A stretch of 64,000 nt of DNA from Pelorhabdus rhamnosifermentans. GTDB lineage: Bacteria; Bacillota; Negativicutes; UMGS1260. The translations under genes were made by a program, and so were the position numbers. Shown here piece after piece: positions 27,092 to 35,195 of the stretch. The first letter of the stretch is position 1; each line of letters begins with the position of its first letter. The notes under the pieces are model-generated. The model saw only the letters and a list, made by a program, of their open reading frames with translations. It did no database searches and was not told where the DNA came from. The DNA lies in the NCBI RefSeq assembly GCF_018835585.1, contig NZ_JAHGVE010000007.1:62001-126000 (forward strand), given 5' to 3'.

Positions 27092-29200
27092 ATGAAACAA
27101 GCACGCAGAAAAAAATTGGCGGCAGTTATCGGCTGCATGCTGCTGTATGCCAGCTGGGCGCCAGCGGTAGTTGCCGCCGACGCGGCCGATGACGAGGTCG
27201 TCGAGGAAGTGGACGTCACCGACACCCGGCTCAAGGAGCGCCTGGCCATCAAAAAGACGGAGATCACCAGCGCGGACATCAAGGCCCAGGGGGCGGAAAC
27301 TGCCACCCAGGTGCTTGAGAAACAGGCCGGCATTGTTGTCAGCGGCAATAACATACAGGGCAAAGCCACGGTCAGCATCCACGGCAGCGATGCCACCAAT
27401 ACCAAAGTCTTTGTCGACGGTGTGCCCCTGAGCTCGATGGACGGCATCGTCGATCTAAACAGCATCGCGGCGGACAGCATCGAAAAAATCGAGGTCTATA
27501 AAGGCGCGGCGCCTGTCCAGTACGGCAGCGACGCCGGCGGCGGCGTTATTTACATCACAACCAAAAAAGGCGGTAAACAAAGCGCAGATTTTTCCACCTC
27601 CGTCGGCAGTTGGAATACGCTGCGCCAGAGCGCTTCCCTGAGCGGCGGCAATCAAAAAGTCAATTACTATTTTGATGTTAAACATGAGACAAGCGACGGG
27701 TATACCGCCAATACTGCGAAAAGAGACAATTACTACGACGGTAAGCTGGATTTTGCCCTTAACGCCACATCTTCGCTTACCCTGTCAGGCAGCTACGCGA
27801 GAAAATACGAAGAGCTGCCTGACCGTTATGATCAAAACGGCGTGATTATCACCAATCCCGGCAGCGGCGGCCAGATTGGCAATGCACAAAACACCAGCAG
27901 TTTCTGGTACAATACAGCCAGGCTGCGTCTCGACCCGGCCAGCGAATGGCACAGCGGTCTGGCCTATAACCAGAAGCTGAGCGACAACAGCGATCTCAAA
28001 CTGACTGTGTATAAATCCGGTGAAAATACATCCCTGGTCGCGACAAGATCGCCAACTTATACCAAAATATGGTATGGCGGCCAGAATTCGACTGCCAGTG
28101 CAAGCGGCTATCAACTGGAGCATACCATTAAAACCAGTTCGGTCAACACCGTTCTCTGGGGTTCTAATTGGGAAACACGGCGCTTTGACCAAGACACCAA
28201 CTGGGGTAGTTATGATGTAAGTAATGGGTTTTTTGCCCCTGGGCCTAATTATGTTGTTCCAGTGCAGTACCATTACGACAGTCACAGCTACTTCTTCCAG
28301 GATACGCTGAAGCTGGGTAAACTGGTCGCCGCCGCAGGCTACCGGCAGAACTTCATCAAGGATCATCTGAACGTAAATCCCAATGCCGCAGCGCAGGATA
28401 AGCGCCCCACGGCACCTGGGTACGATCCGGACGATTCCTCCTCTTCCCATATCTTTAGGGATCCGATGGCCGGTTTCAGCTATGCCGTCAATGACCGGAC
28501 CTCGCTGCACGCCTCCATCGGCAAAAGCTTCCGTTATCCCCTGCCGGTGGAAATCGCCAGCTTCTCGACGATCGGATCAGTAAAGAAGCGGGTCGGGCCG
28601 GAGCAAGCCCTGAACCGCGAGCTTGGCGTAACTTATACCGCCCCGGACGGACTGAGTCTGGATGTCACCGGCTTTTACAAGACAGTAACAGACAAGATTC
28701 GGAGCAGGCCCGTTGACGGCGCCACCGTGTATGACAATGCGGGTCAAACGGTGACGATGAAAGGCTTTGAAACCGAAGTAAGCAAAACACTCAACGACAG
28801 GCTGAAAGCCGTTGCCCAATACACCTATACCTTGGCCCAGGATCCCGAAGAGGGGCATCAGTTCAACGATCAACCCAAAAACAAGGGATCTTTAGGCCTG
28901 AACTACACCGGCGGCCGGGGCCTCAAGGCTTATCTGTCGCTCAACTATGTGGGCAGCCGGTTCAGCGATTTTTCCAACGGCTCCGCTGGTGCGTCCACCG
29001 ATCCCAGTTCGCCGCCGCAATTTCAGTCCGTCACCCTGGCGCCTTATACTTCCGTCGACCTCATGATGACTAAAGAGTTGAAAAACCGCGAGTACTACGT
29101 CAAGTTCAACAACATGCTTGACAAGCAGTACTATTCCTCGGCCTATCTAATAGCCCCCGGCCGCTATGTGGAATACGGCGTGAAGATTAAATTCCAGTAA
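27092..29200 (+). CDS. TonB-dependent outer-membrane receptor
   Basis: 702 residues from ATG 27092 (AAAGGAGGAAGCC site). A signal peptide (about 1-29) and a probable TonB box region (EEVDVTDTR) are followed by a plug domain (about 50-155, with VSIHGSDATNTKVFVDGVPL and YKGAAPVQYGSDAGGGVIYI) and a 22-strand barrel ending in VEYGVKIKFQ. Ligand unknown; Fe-siderophore, B12 and oxyanion or metal uptake are all possible. It is the only receptor near the TonB motor genes and likely their client. A terminator follows. Confidence 0.92.
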   Translation: MKQARRKKLAAVIGCMLLYASWAPAVVAADAADDEVVEEVDVTDTRLKERLAIKKTEITSADIKAQGAETATQVLEKQAGIVVSGNNIQGKATVSIHGSDATNTKVFVDGVPLSSMDGIVDLNSIAADSIEKIEVYKGAAPVQYGSDAGGGVIYITTKKGGKQSADFSTSVGSWNTLRQSASLSGGNQKVNYYFDVKHETSDGYTANTAKRDNYYDGKLDFALNATSSLTLSGSYARKYEELPDRYDQNGVIITNPGSGGQIGNAQNTSSFWYNTARLRLDPASEWHSGLAYNQKLSDNSDLKLTVYKSGENTSLVATRSPTYTKIWYGGQNSTASASGYQLEHTIKTSSVNTVLWGSNWETRRFDQDTNWGSYDVSNGFFAPGPNYVVPVQYHYDSHSYFFQDTLKLGKLVAAAGYRQNFIKDHLNVNPNAAAQDKRPTAPGYDPDDSSSSHIFRDPMAGFSYAVNDRTSLHASIGKSFRYPLPVEIASFSTIGSVKKRVGPEQALNRELGVTYTAPDGLSLDVTGFYKTVTDKIRSRPVDGATVYDNAGQTVTMKGFETEVSKTLNDRLKAVAQYTYTLAQDPEEGHQFNDQPKNKGSLGLNYTGGRGLKAYLSLNYVGSRFSDFSNGSAGASTDPSSPPQFQSVTLAPYTSVDLMMTKELKNREYYVKFNNMLDKQYYSSAYLIAPGRYVEYGVKIKFQ

Positions 29201-29220
29201 TAAACAGCTGTCTAAATACC

Positions 29221-29256
29221 ACCCGTCCTTCACAACAAACGAAGGGCGGGTATTTT
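29221..29256 (+). terminator. Terminator after the TonB-dependent receptor
   Basis: ACCCGTCCTTC (29221-29231) pairs with GAAGGGCGGGT (29241-29251) with one G-T wobble, followed by ATTTTG. It closes the plus-strand TonB/TPS operon. Confidence 0.75.
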
Positions 29257-29349
29257 GTGCGGAACTTATGCTCAAGCCCTGCGGTTGTTGTTGCAACCGT
29301 TTTGCCGTACGGCGGATATTGTGCATTTTTTCGCTTCCTTAAAGCAATA

Positions 29350-29373
29350 AAGGCCGGCATAGGCCGACCCTTA
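29350..29373 (-). terminator. Terminator of PstS-like gene 1 (minus strand)
   Basis: Read on the minus strand, GGTCGGC and GCCGGCC form a GC-rich hairpin followed by TTTATTG. A near-identical hairpin follows the second PstS-like gene, which supports tandem duplication of gene plus terminator. Confidence 0.65.
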
Positions 29374-29421
29374 TTGTGTGCTGCTTCTTCGATGCAGAGA
29401 CTAATTGCTGCTTAGTGCCAG

Positions 29422-30267
29422 TTAGCGGTGAGCGCGTTGAGTGCGCTGCGTGTGATTAGCAGCGGAGACGCTTGTTGCATTGGGTATTTCTCCATCAGCG
29501 CTCACAAGGGCCTGTCCATGGGGGCCAAGAACCCAATTGAGGAAATCTCGCACATTTCCAGCAGGTGCGCCTTTGGTGATCATGTTGAAATTCCGCCCTG
29601 GGTAGGTTTTGTTATGGACGGTAGCTACGGAGGCTGTCACGCCGTTCAGCGAGCACCCCATGACTGAGGTGTTGTCAACATAGCCCAGGGAAATGAAGCC
29701 AATGGCGTTAGGCGTGTTGGCGACTGCGGTTTTCAGAGCCGGAGAGCCGTCATTCACTGTGACGATGCTCGATTTTATCGGGGTTGAACCCATGATCTGT
29801 TTAGTAAAGCAATCAAGGGTACCGGAACCAGCCTCGCGGGTTTCGACGACAATTTTGGTGTGAGGCAAGCCGGCCTGTACATCCGACCAGTAGACGTCCT
29901 TGCCGCTATAAATAGCCTGAATCTGCGCGGTAGTGAGATTTTTTACTTTGATACGGGGGTTCACGATCATCACAACTGCGTCCTGGCAGATTGCGGTAGA
30001 CACCAGCCCGGCGGGGTCTGTCGAGTTTAGGTCGCGGGAAGCATTGCCAATGTCCAATGTGCCGTCGGCCACGCCGTTGATGCCATAGTCGGAATTTTTG
30101 TAAGTAACTCTGAATTGTACACCTTTCTCGGTACGAAACTGATCCGTCAGTTTCAGGGCCAAGGGATAGACGTCACTGGAGCCGCCCATTTGGATGTGGT
30201 CACTGGCCATGGCTGTTGCTCCCATCATCATGGTTGCCAAGGCACCAATCAATACTTTTTTCCACAT
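29422..30267 (-). CDS. PstS-like periplasmic binding protein 1 (divergent)
   Basis: 281 residues. Signal peptide MWKKVLIGALATMMMGATAMAS with no lipobox cysteine, so a soluble periplasmic protein. The fold is that of PstS-type phosphate-binding proteins: GGSSDVYPLA near residue 28, DIGNASRDL, and REAGSGTLDCF near 150. The second anion-binding loop reads NSDYGI where copy 2 has DSGAGI, so ligand binding may be lost or changed. It lacks a few residues found in copy 2 (for example after YSGKD). The tail is rich in His, Arg and Gln. No pstCAB transporter genes are nearby. Confidence 0.8.
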   Translation of the reverse strand: MWKKVLIGALATMMMGATAMASDHIQMGGSSDVYPLALKLTDQFRTEKGVQFRVTYKNSDYGINGVADGTLDIGNASRDLNSTDPAGLVSTAICQDAVVMIVNPRIKVKNLTTAQIQAIYSGKDVYWSDVQAGLPHTKIVVETREAGSGTLDCFTKQIMGSTPIKSSIVTVNDGSPALKTAVANTPNAIGFISLGYVDNTSVMGCSLNGVTASVATVHNKTYPGRNFNMITKGAPAGNVRDFLNWVLGPHGQALVSADGEIPNATSVSAANHTQRTQRAHR

Positions 30268-30335
30268 GTGAATAACCTCCTGTTTTTTGGTTCTTAGACT
30301 TTCTTGCTGTTTCTTCCTTTCACTTTTAAAACAAT

Positions 30336-30360
30336 AAGGGCCGGCAAACGCCGACCTTTA
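30336..30360 (-). terminator. Terminator of PstS-like gene 2 (minus strand)
   Basis: Minus-strand hairpin GGTCGGCG...GCCGGCCC followed by TTATTG, almost the same as the hairpin at 29350-29373. Confidence 0.6.
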
Positions 30361-30406
30361 TTGTTAGCTTCTTAGTTGTAGAGACTGAATAGTCGCTTAG
30401 TGCCAG

Positions 30407-31297
30407 TTAACGGTGAGCGCGTTGAGTGCGTTCAGTGCGCTGCGTGTGATTAGCAGCAGCGGAAACGCTTGTTGCATTGGGTATTTCTCCGTCAGCGCTC
30501 ACAATGGCCTGTCCTTCGGAGCCGAGAACCCAGGTGATGAAGTTTTGCACATTGCTGCCAGTAGCAGGTGCGCCTTTGGTGATCATGTTGAAATTCCGCC
30601 AAGCTGAATAGGTTTTGTTATGGATGGTAGCTACGGAGGCTGTCACGCCGTTCAGCGAGCACCCCATGACTGTGCTGTTGTCAACATAGCCCAGGGAAAT
30701 GAAGCCAATGGCGTTAGGAGTGGTGGCGACTGCGGTTTTCAGAGCCGGAGAGCCGTCATTCACTTTGGCGATGCTGCTTATCTGGGTTGTACCCATAATT
30801 TGTTTAGTAAAGCAATCAAGGGTACCGGAACCAGCTTCGCGGGTTTCGACAACAATCTTGGTGTGAGGCAGGCCGGCCTGTACATCCGACCAGTAGACGA
30901 CGGCCTTGTTGTTGGCGTCCTTGCCGCTATAAATAGCCTGAACCTGCGCGGTAGTGAGATTTTTTACTTTGACATTGGGGTTCACGATCATCACAACTGC
31001 GTCCTGGCAGATGGTGGTAGACACCAGCCCGGCGGGGTCTGTCGAGTTTAGGTCGCGGGAAGCATTGCCAATGTCAAATGTACCGTCGGCCGCGCCTTTG
31101 ATGCCGGCACCGGAATCTTTGTAAGTAACATGGAAGTCTACACCGGAATTTTCTTGCATATACTGACTCGTCAGTTTCTGGGCCAAGGGAAAAACGGAAC
31201 TGGAGCCGCCCATTTGGATGTGGCTGTCACTGGCCATGGCTGTTGCTCCCATCATCATTGTTGCCATCATGGCACCCATCAATACTTTTTTCCACAT
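30407..31297 (-). CDS. PstS-like periplasmic binding protein 2
   Basis: 296 residues with a signal peptide (about 1-23, ending in AMAS). All three phosphate-loop motifs of the PstS family look intact: GGSSSVFPLA, KDSGAGIKG and REAGSGTLDCF. It also has DIGNASRDLNSTDPAGL and the C-terminal GSEGQAIVSADGEIPN. Copy 1 is very similar at DNA level, so the pair arose by fairly recent tandem duplication. The C-terminal HTQRTERTQRAHR tail is unusual for PstS and could bind a surface polymer. Confidence 0.85.
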   Translation of the reverse strand: MWKKVLMGAMMATMMMGATAMASDSHIQMGGSSSVFPLAQKLTSQYMQENSGVDFHVTYKDSGAGIKGAADGTFDIGNASRDLNSTDPAGLVSTTICQDAVVMIVNPNVKVKNLTTAQVQAIYSGKDANNKAVVYWSDVQAGLPHTKIVVETREAGSGTLDCFTKQIMGTTQISSIAKVNDGSPALKTAVATTPNAIGFISLGYVDNSTVMGCSLNGVTASVATIHNKTYSAWRNFNMITKGAPATGSNVQNFITWVLGSEGQAIVSADGEIPNATSVSAAANHTQRTERTQRAHR

Positions 31298-31498
31298 GTG
31301 AATAACCTCCTGTTTTTTTGGTTTTTTGTTTTCTTAGAGTCTCTTGATTCTTAGGTTTGCTTGCTTATCACCTTGTTGGTAGAATGCTGTTCCCTCCTTT
31401 CACTTGTGCGCCTGACGTGTCCGCCTGCGGCAAAATGGCCAAGCTAACCCTAACCGGGATGGAGTTTTGCCCAGCGGGCGCTTCAAGCTTCAAGACTG

Positions 31499-32404
31499 TT
31501 ATCTATTGGAATAAAAGCCCGTAGGGCTCATTCCCGATTGATGACGGAGCAGACGATGGGGACGTTCCTGCTGTCTTTTGACTATCATCGCCTGACCGGA
31601 TTGCGGGGGCAGATAATTCTGGGTGACAATCGCCTGCCCGGCGGGGCTGAGAACCCAGTCAATGAAGGTTTTTACCAGGCCGGTGGGCTGGCCTTTGGTG
31701 ACCATGCTGAAATTCTGGATGACGTTGTATTGGCCGGAGCGGGCGGCGTCCAGGCTGACTACCCGGCCGTCCAGGCTGGGTGCTTGAACGCTGTCGTCAA
31801 GAACGGCCAGCGAAAGGAAGCCGATGGCGTTTGGATCGGCGGCGACGGCCTGACGGAGCCTGTCGTCGGAGTCCCACTGACTGGCAGTTGCGACAACAGT
31901 GCCGCTGCTGCCGAAGAAATGTTTGCTGAAGCAATCAAGCGTATCGGACCCGGCAGAAGCCGTGTAGGAATTGACATTAATGGGGGCGTTATTGCCGCCG
32001 ACTTGCGACCAGTTGGTGATAGTTCCGTTAAAAATGCCGGCAATCTGTCGGGTAGTAAGATTGCGCACTGGGTTGAAGGGGTTCACGACGACTGCGACGG
32101 CATCCCGGGCGATGGGGGTAGCCACCAGCCCATAGGCGACTTCACTCGGTTTGAGGTTGCGGGAGGCATTGCCGATGTCTACGATGCCTGTGGCCGCGTC
32201 CTGGATGCCAACATCGGAACCACCTTGTCCAATACGGAAGCTTGTCTTATCAGTATGCTGGGCATTATAGGCCTGCGCCAGATCTTGGGCCAACGGATAG
32301 ACGGAAGTGGAACCGCTCATTGTCAGTCTGTCCGTGTTGCCGGCCATGGCGGTTGTTCCCAGCAACATCGTTACTATTACACCAACGGATATTTTTTTCC
32401 ACAT
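31499..32404 (-). CDS. PstS-like periplasmic binding protein 3
   Basis: 301 residues with signal peptide MWKKISVGVIVTMLLGTTAMAGN. SGSTSVYPLAQDLA, DIGNASRNLKPSE and ASAGSDTLDCF place it in the PstS-like family, but it is more diverged than copies 1 and 2, and its second loop reads GGSDVGI. It is the first gene of the minus-strand cluster and has the PadR-type operator just upstream. AGGAGGTTATT precedes the ATG. No transporter genes accompany it. Confidence 0.82.
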   Translation of the reverse strand: MWKKISVGVIVTMLLGTTAMAGNTDRLTMSGSTSVYPLAQDLAQAYNAQHTDKTSFRIGQGGSDVGIQDAATGIVDIGNASRNLKPSEVAYGLVATPIARDAVAVVVNPFNPVRNLTTRQIAGIFNGTITNWSQVGGNNAPINVNSYTASAGSDTLDCFSKHFFGSSGTVVATASQWDSDDRLRQAVAADPNAIGFLSLAVLDDSVQAPSLDGRVVSLDAARSGQYNVIQNFSMVTKGQPTGLVKTFIDWVLSPAGQAIVTQNYLPPQSGQAMIVKRQQERPHRLLRHQSGMSPTGFYSNR

Positions 32405-32464
32405 TCTAATAACCTCCTAAATTTAAGGTTAGTAAGTTTTGCAGCGTCATTATTTATTATTGAC

Positions 32465-32515
32465 ATGTAATATTACATAGGCGTAATATTATGATAAAAA
32501 AATAAGTTGTAAGAA
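32465..32515 (-). promoter_or_regulatory. Putative PadR operator/promoter of the PstS-like cluster, site D
   Basis: It contains the perfect 14-base palindrome ATGTAATATTACAT (32465-32478), which fits the ATGT/ACAT half-site style of PadR operators, and a second TAATATT at 32484-32490. Read on the minus strand, the segment matches the PadR gene 2 promoter (14789-14837) at 41 of 49 aligned columns. It lies 60 bases upstream of PstS-like gene 3. Confidence 0.65.
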
Positions 32516-32931
32516 TTTTTCTGTTTGTTTTTTGAAATTGCGGCGGATGCTTGTCCAATTATAACTGCCAATGCGATATCGGTTGCTTAACACGTCTGCT
32601 TCAACCCCAAGTACCTTGCTGTACGATGGAATAAGAGCCTTTTTTTTCTATTATACTCGCAGTTCATGGGAATAGGTTAAAAAAATGTAAATTATAGGTA
32701 AAGGAATTGTTGATTAATGTAACTATGAGTCATAATGACACAACGAGTTATCACAGGAAAATATTCCATGTTATGTAAATATAAACGAGGCCGAGGGAGG
32801 ACAGAAAACGAGGTTGGATAGGACATAGTCTGACGGTGCTTAAGATAGAATGTTAATCGAAACTTAACATGTTCATAAAAGGTATTTCACAAGGGTGGAA
32901 GAAAAAGGTTAGCAGAAGCGGAGGTGAGTGT
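32516..32931. other. Intergenic region before the secretin gene
   Basis: About 400 bases between the divergent PstS-like cluster and the secretin gene. AT-rich from about 32640 on. A weak T-rich stretch is seen at 32640-32650. I see no confident gene, RNA or repeat here. A promoter for the secretin pair must lie within it. Confidence 0.4.
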
Positions 32932-34029
32932 ATGCGTATAAGTCGTAGAAAAATGATCTCTGTCACTATTTTGGCAGTCCTGCTGCTGTTCAATATGTCC
33001 TTACTGGCCTTTGCCGAGGAAAGTAACGATGCTGTTCAAAATGCTTCGCCGTTCCCGCCGAATGCTGCAGTGCCGCAGGGAGGACAAGCTCCTGCTATTT
33101 CCGGCGCAAACCAAAACTTGCCGCAAAATACGGTTTTGCCCAATGCCAATAGCTATATATCTCTTGCTCATCCTTTAGTTATCCAACTGAAATATGTCAA
33201 ACCGGATCAAGTCAAAACCCTCATCAGCTCATTGATCCCGGCTGACAGACTTAAAGTGGATTTCATCAATAACAAGCTGGTCGCCGTCGGCGATGAGGAT
33301 GACTATGACACAGTCAAAGAGATTATATCGCAAATTGATATTCCGCCGCAGCAAATCATGTTTGAAGCCGAGGCTATTGAAATATCCCGCGACGACTATA
33401 AAGATCTGGGCGTTGATTGGGGGGCAACGACGGCGTTACCAAGCATTCCTCCCAATAACACTCTGGCAGCTGTCCCGCTAGAGGGTTCCCAATATAGGGT
33501 TGGTCTCGGGAAGTATGGGGTGAACTTTGCAGCTACGCTTAATCACCTTCTCGAAAACAAAAAAGCCCGTCTGCTGGCCAGCCCGCGTATCGCCGCCCTG
33601 GATGGGCAGACGGCCCAGATCCTCATTGGAGATAAGCTGGCCGTAGAAAGCCATCAGGTATCAAACGGCACTGAAAGTATATCTGTAACGTATGTCGATG
33701 TAGGTATCAAACTGGAAGTAACGCCGACGGTTAATGATGACGGTACCATTACGGCACATATCAAACCAGAGGTAAGTAACAAAACCAATGAGACCAAAAA
33801 CGGCAATCCTAACATACGGACGCGGCAGGCCGAGACGACGCTGCGTGTAAAAGACGGTGAGACCATCGTTATTGGCGGACTCATTCAGCGTCAGGACACG
33901 TCGGATGTTGTCAAAACTCCGTTATTGGGTGATTTACCGATCATCGGCTCGTTATTTCGTTCCAGCGACCGAGAAAAGCATGAAACGGAACTGATCATTT
34001 TAATTACGCCTAAGAAGGTGGGGCCATGA
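32932..34029 (+). CDS. Short secretin (GspD/PilQ-type outer-membrane channel domain)
   Basis: 365 residues from ATG 32932, seven bases after GGAGG; an upstream in-frame ATG at 32869 has no ribosome site. Signal peptide (about 1-28), a proline/asparagine-rich linker, one N-domain (about 78-140, IQLKYVKPDQVKTLISSLIP) and the secretin domain (about 145-360), with LLASPRIAALDGQTAQILIGD and the hallmark VIGGLIQRQDTSDVVKTPLLGDLPIIGSLF-type block near the C-terminus. Secretins form large outer-membrane gates. This one is short, and no other type II/III secretion or pilus genes are nearby. It overlaps the next gene by four bases. Confidence 0.88.
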   Translation: MRISRRKMISVTILAVLLLFNMSLLAFAEESNDAVQNASPFPPNAAVPQGGQAPAISGANQNLPQNTVLPNANSYISLAHPLVIQLKYVKPDQVKTLISSLIPADRLKVDFINNKLVAVGDEDDYDTVKEIISQIDIPPQQIMFEAEAIEISRDDYKDLGVDWGATTALPSIPPNNTLAAVPLEGSQYRVGLGKYGVNFAATLNHLLENKKARLLASPRIAALDGQTAQILIGDKLAVESHQVSNGTESISVTYVDVGIKLEVTPTVNDDGTITAHIKPEVSNKTNETKNGNPNIRTRQAETTLRVKDGETIVIGGLIQRQDTSDVVKTPLLGDLPIIGSLFRSSDREKHETELIILITPKKVGP

Positions 34030-34850
34030 GAGCAAGCCTGAAAAGACTGATGATGGCAACGATGGCCGCTAGTCTGTTTACGTTAGTAAATTTCGCGCCA
34101 ACGGATGCAGCCGTTCCAATGGATGTCGTTTTACGGTGGGCGCCCGTTATGGAGCAGCAAAATTATTCAACCAGTCCGGTAGACCGGGTGAATGTCTTTA
34201 CCAAGGTGAATTTCGACCAGGATTGGCGTACGAATAATAATTCAATGAACCTGCCGTTTGTCAGCGTGGTTGACCCGGAGGTCTACTATTCTTTAGTAGA
34301 AAGTACTACGCATTATTTTGTCGGTTATTATCTGTATTATCCGCGTTATGGGGGAGATGAGGAACATGAAAACGACATGATCGGTGTTCTGATGGCACTG
34401 CGTAAGCCTGGCTTAGAGGCTAAGAACGTGGACATGATCTTAGCCTACAGTAATGGGAAATGGAAACAATGGAAAAGCTTTAAAAACTTTTCCGTTAACA
34501 GCCGCTTCATGATATCCATGCAATCAGGGACTCATGAAATTGAAACGCTTGGTACTCTGCCCAAAGCGGGTTCGCTGTTCTTTTACCCACAAAGTAGTTT
34601 ACATAAAGAACAGCCGTCTTATCGTTTGACGGATCTTGGCGAATTGTGGCAACACCGCAATGATATTGGGCCTGGTCATGTATTCAGCCGCTGGGGTTAT
34701 TTCGACGGATATTACTACACGAATACGGCCCTGCCTTGGATATGGACTCATAATGGTATACAGTGGTTAAGCAACCCCGGGGAGTTGATGCAGGATATTT
34801 TGCACCTGCCCAAGACGGCAATTATTTATCAAAACAATGAATATCGCTGA
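34026..34850 (+). CDS. Exported protein of unknown function, coupled to the secretin
   Basis: 274 residues, with a signal peptide (about 1-28, ending in TDAA). Rich in aromatic residues (VESTTHYFVGYYLYYPRYGG), with an EEHENDMIGVLMAL motif near residue 115 that loosely recalls the HxHDWE-type centre of NPP1/Vps62-like proteins; this likeness is weak. The ATG overlaps the secretin stop (ATGA), so the two are translationally coupled, and it may be the secreted cargo or an accessory. No family is firmly recognised. Confidence 0.7.
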   Translation: MRASLKRLMMATMAASLFTLVNFAPTDAAVPMDVVLRWAPVMEQQNYSTSPVDRVNVFTKVNFDQDWRTNNNSMNLPFVSVVDPEVYYSLVESTTHYFVGYYLYYPRYGGDEEHENDMIGVLMALRKPGLEAKNVDMILAYSNGKWKQWKSFKNFSVNSRFMISMQSGTHEIETLGTLPKAGSLFFYPQSSLHKEQPSYRLTDLGELWQHRNDIGPGHVFSRWGYFDGYYYTNTALPWIWTHNGIQWLSNPGELMQDILHLPKTAIIYQNNEYR

Positions 34851-34888
34851 TTCGTTAGAGAAGCCAAGGATGGTGAGGGTTCAATCGG

Positions 34889-34960
34889 AAGTTTTGCGCA
34901 GCAAGGAGGCTCAACTAGTAGCAGATACTAGTTGAGCCTCCTTGCGTAAACGCAAAACTT
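34889..34960. repeat. Long two-part inverted repeat
   Basis: Inner perfect 20-base arms (34901-34920 and 34926-34945, five-base loop) contain GGAGGCTCAACTAGT. Outer 10-base arms, AAGTTTTGCG (34889-34898) and CGCAAAACTT (34951-34960), are separated from the inner ones by short bulges. The outer right arm is followed by only a few T residues. It could be a terminator for the secretin pair, but a two-base/five-base bulged 30-bp hairpin is longer than usual. The 345 bases from 34851 to 35195 hold no convincing gene. Confidence 0.7.
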
Positions 34961-35148
34961 TTGATGGCCCAAGAAGAAAGAAATCTAGAATCAATGGGAC
35001 GGTTCTTTTGATTCAGTTAAAGGGATGCAAGTCCCCCATAATTTCTCCATTCCTTTTTCAAGGCGGTTGGATAGAGAGCCTAGCTGGCGATCCAGCCGCT
35101 TCATTTCTTTTAAGACTCTTTCTTAACTTGCATACAATATAACTTTAG

Positions 35149-35157
35149 TGTAATATT
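35149..35157 (+). promoter_or_regulatory. Putative PadR operator core, site C
   Basis: TGTAATATT stands 38 bases before the third PadR-like gene, the same core as at sites A, B and D. The sequence further upstream also begins TTCTTA but is about 10 bases shorter than at site B. Confidence 0.45.
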
Positions 35158-35195
35158 ATATAGAATAACTATTATAAACACGGAGAAGGATATTT

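Noticed and set aside
31538-32470. 310-codon plus-strand frame over PstS-like gene 3
   Set aside because: The minus-strand reading has a signal peptide and PstS motifs shared with two paralogues; the plus frame has none.
34942-35142. 66-codon frame after the long inverted repeat
   Set aside because: No ribosome site, starts inside the hairpin arm, and composition is unlike a protein.
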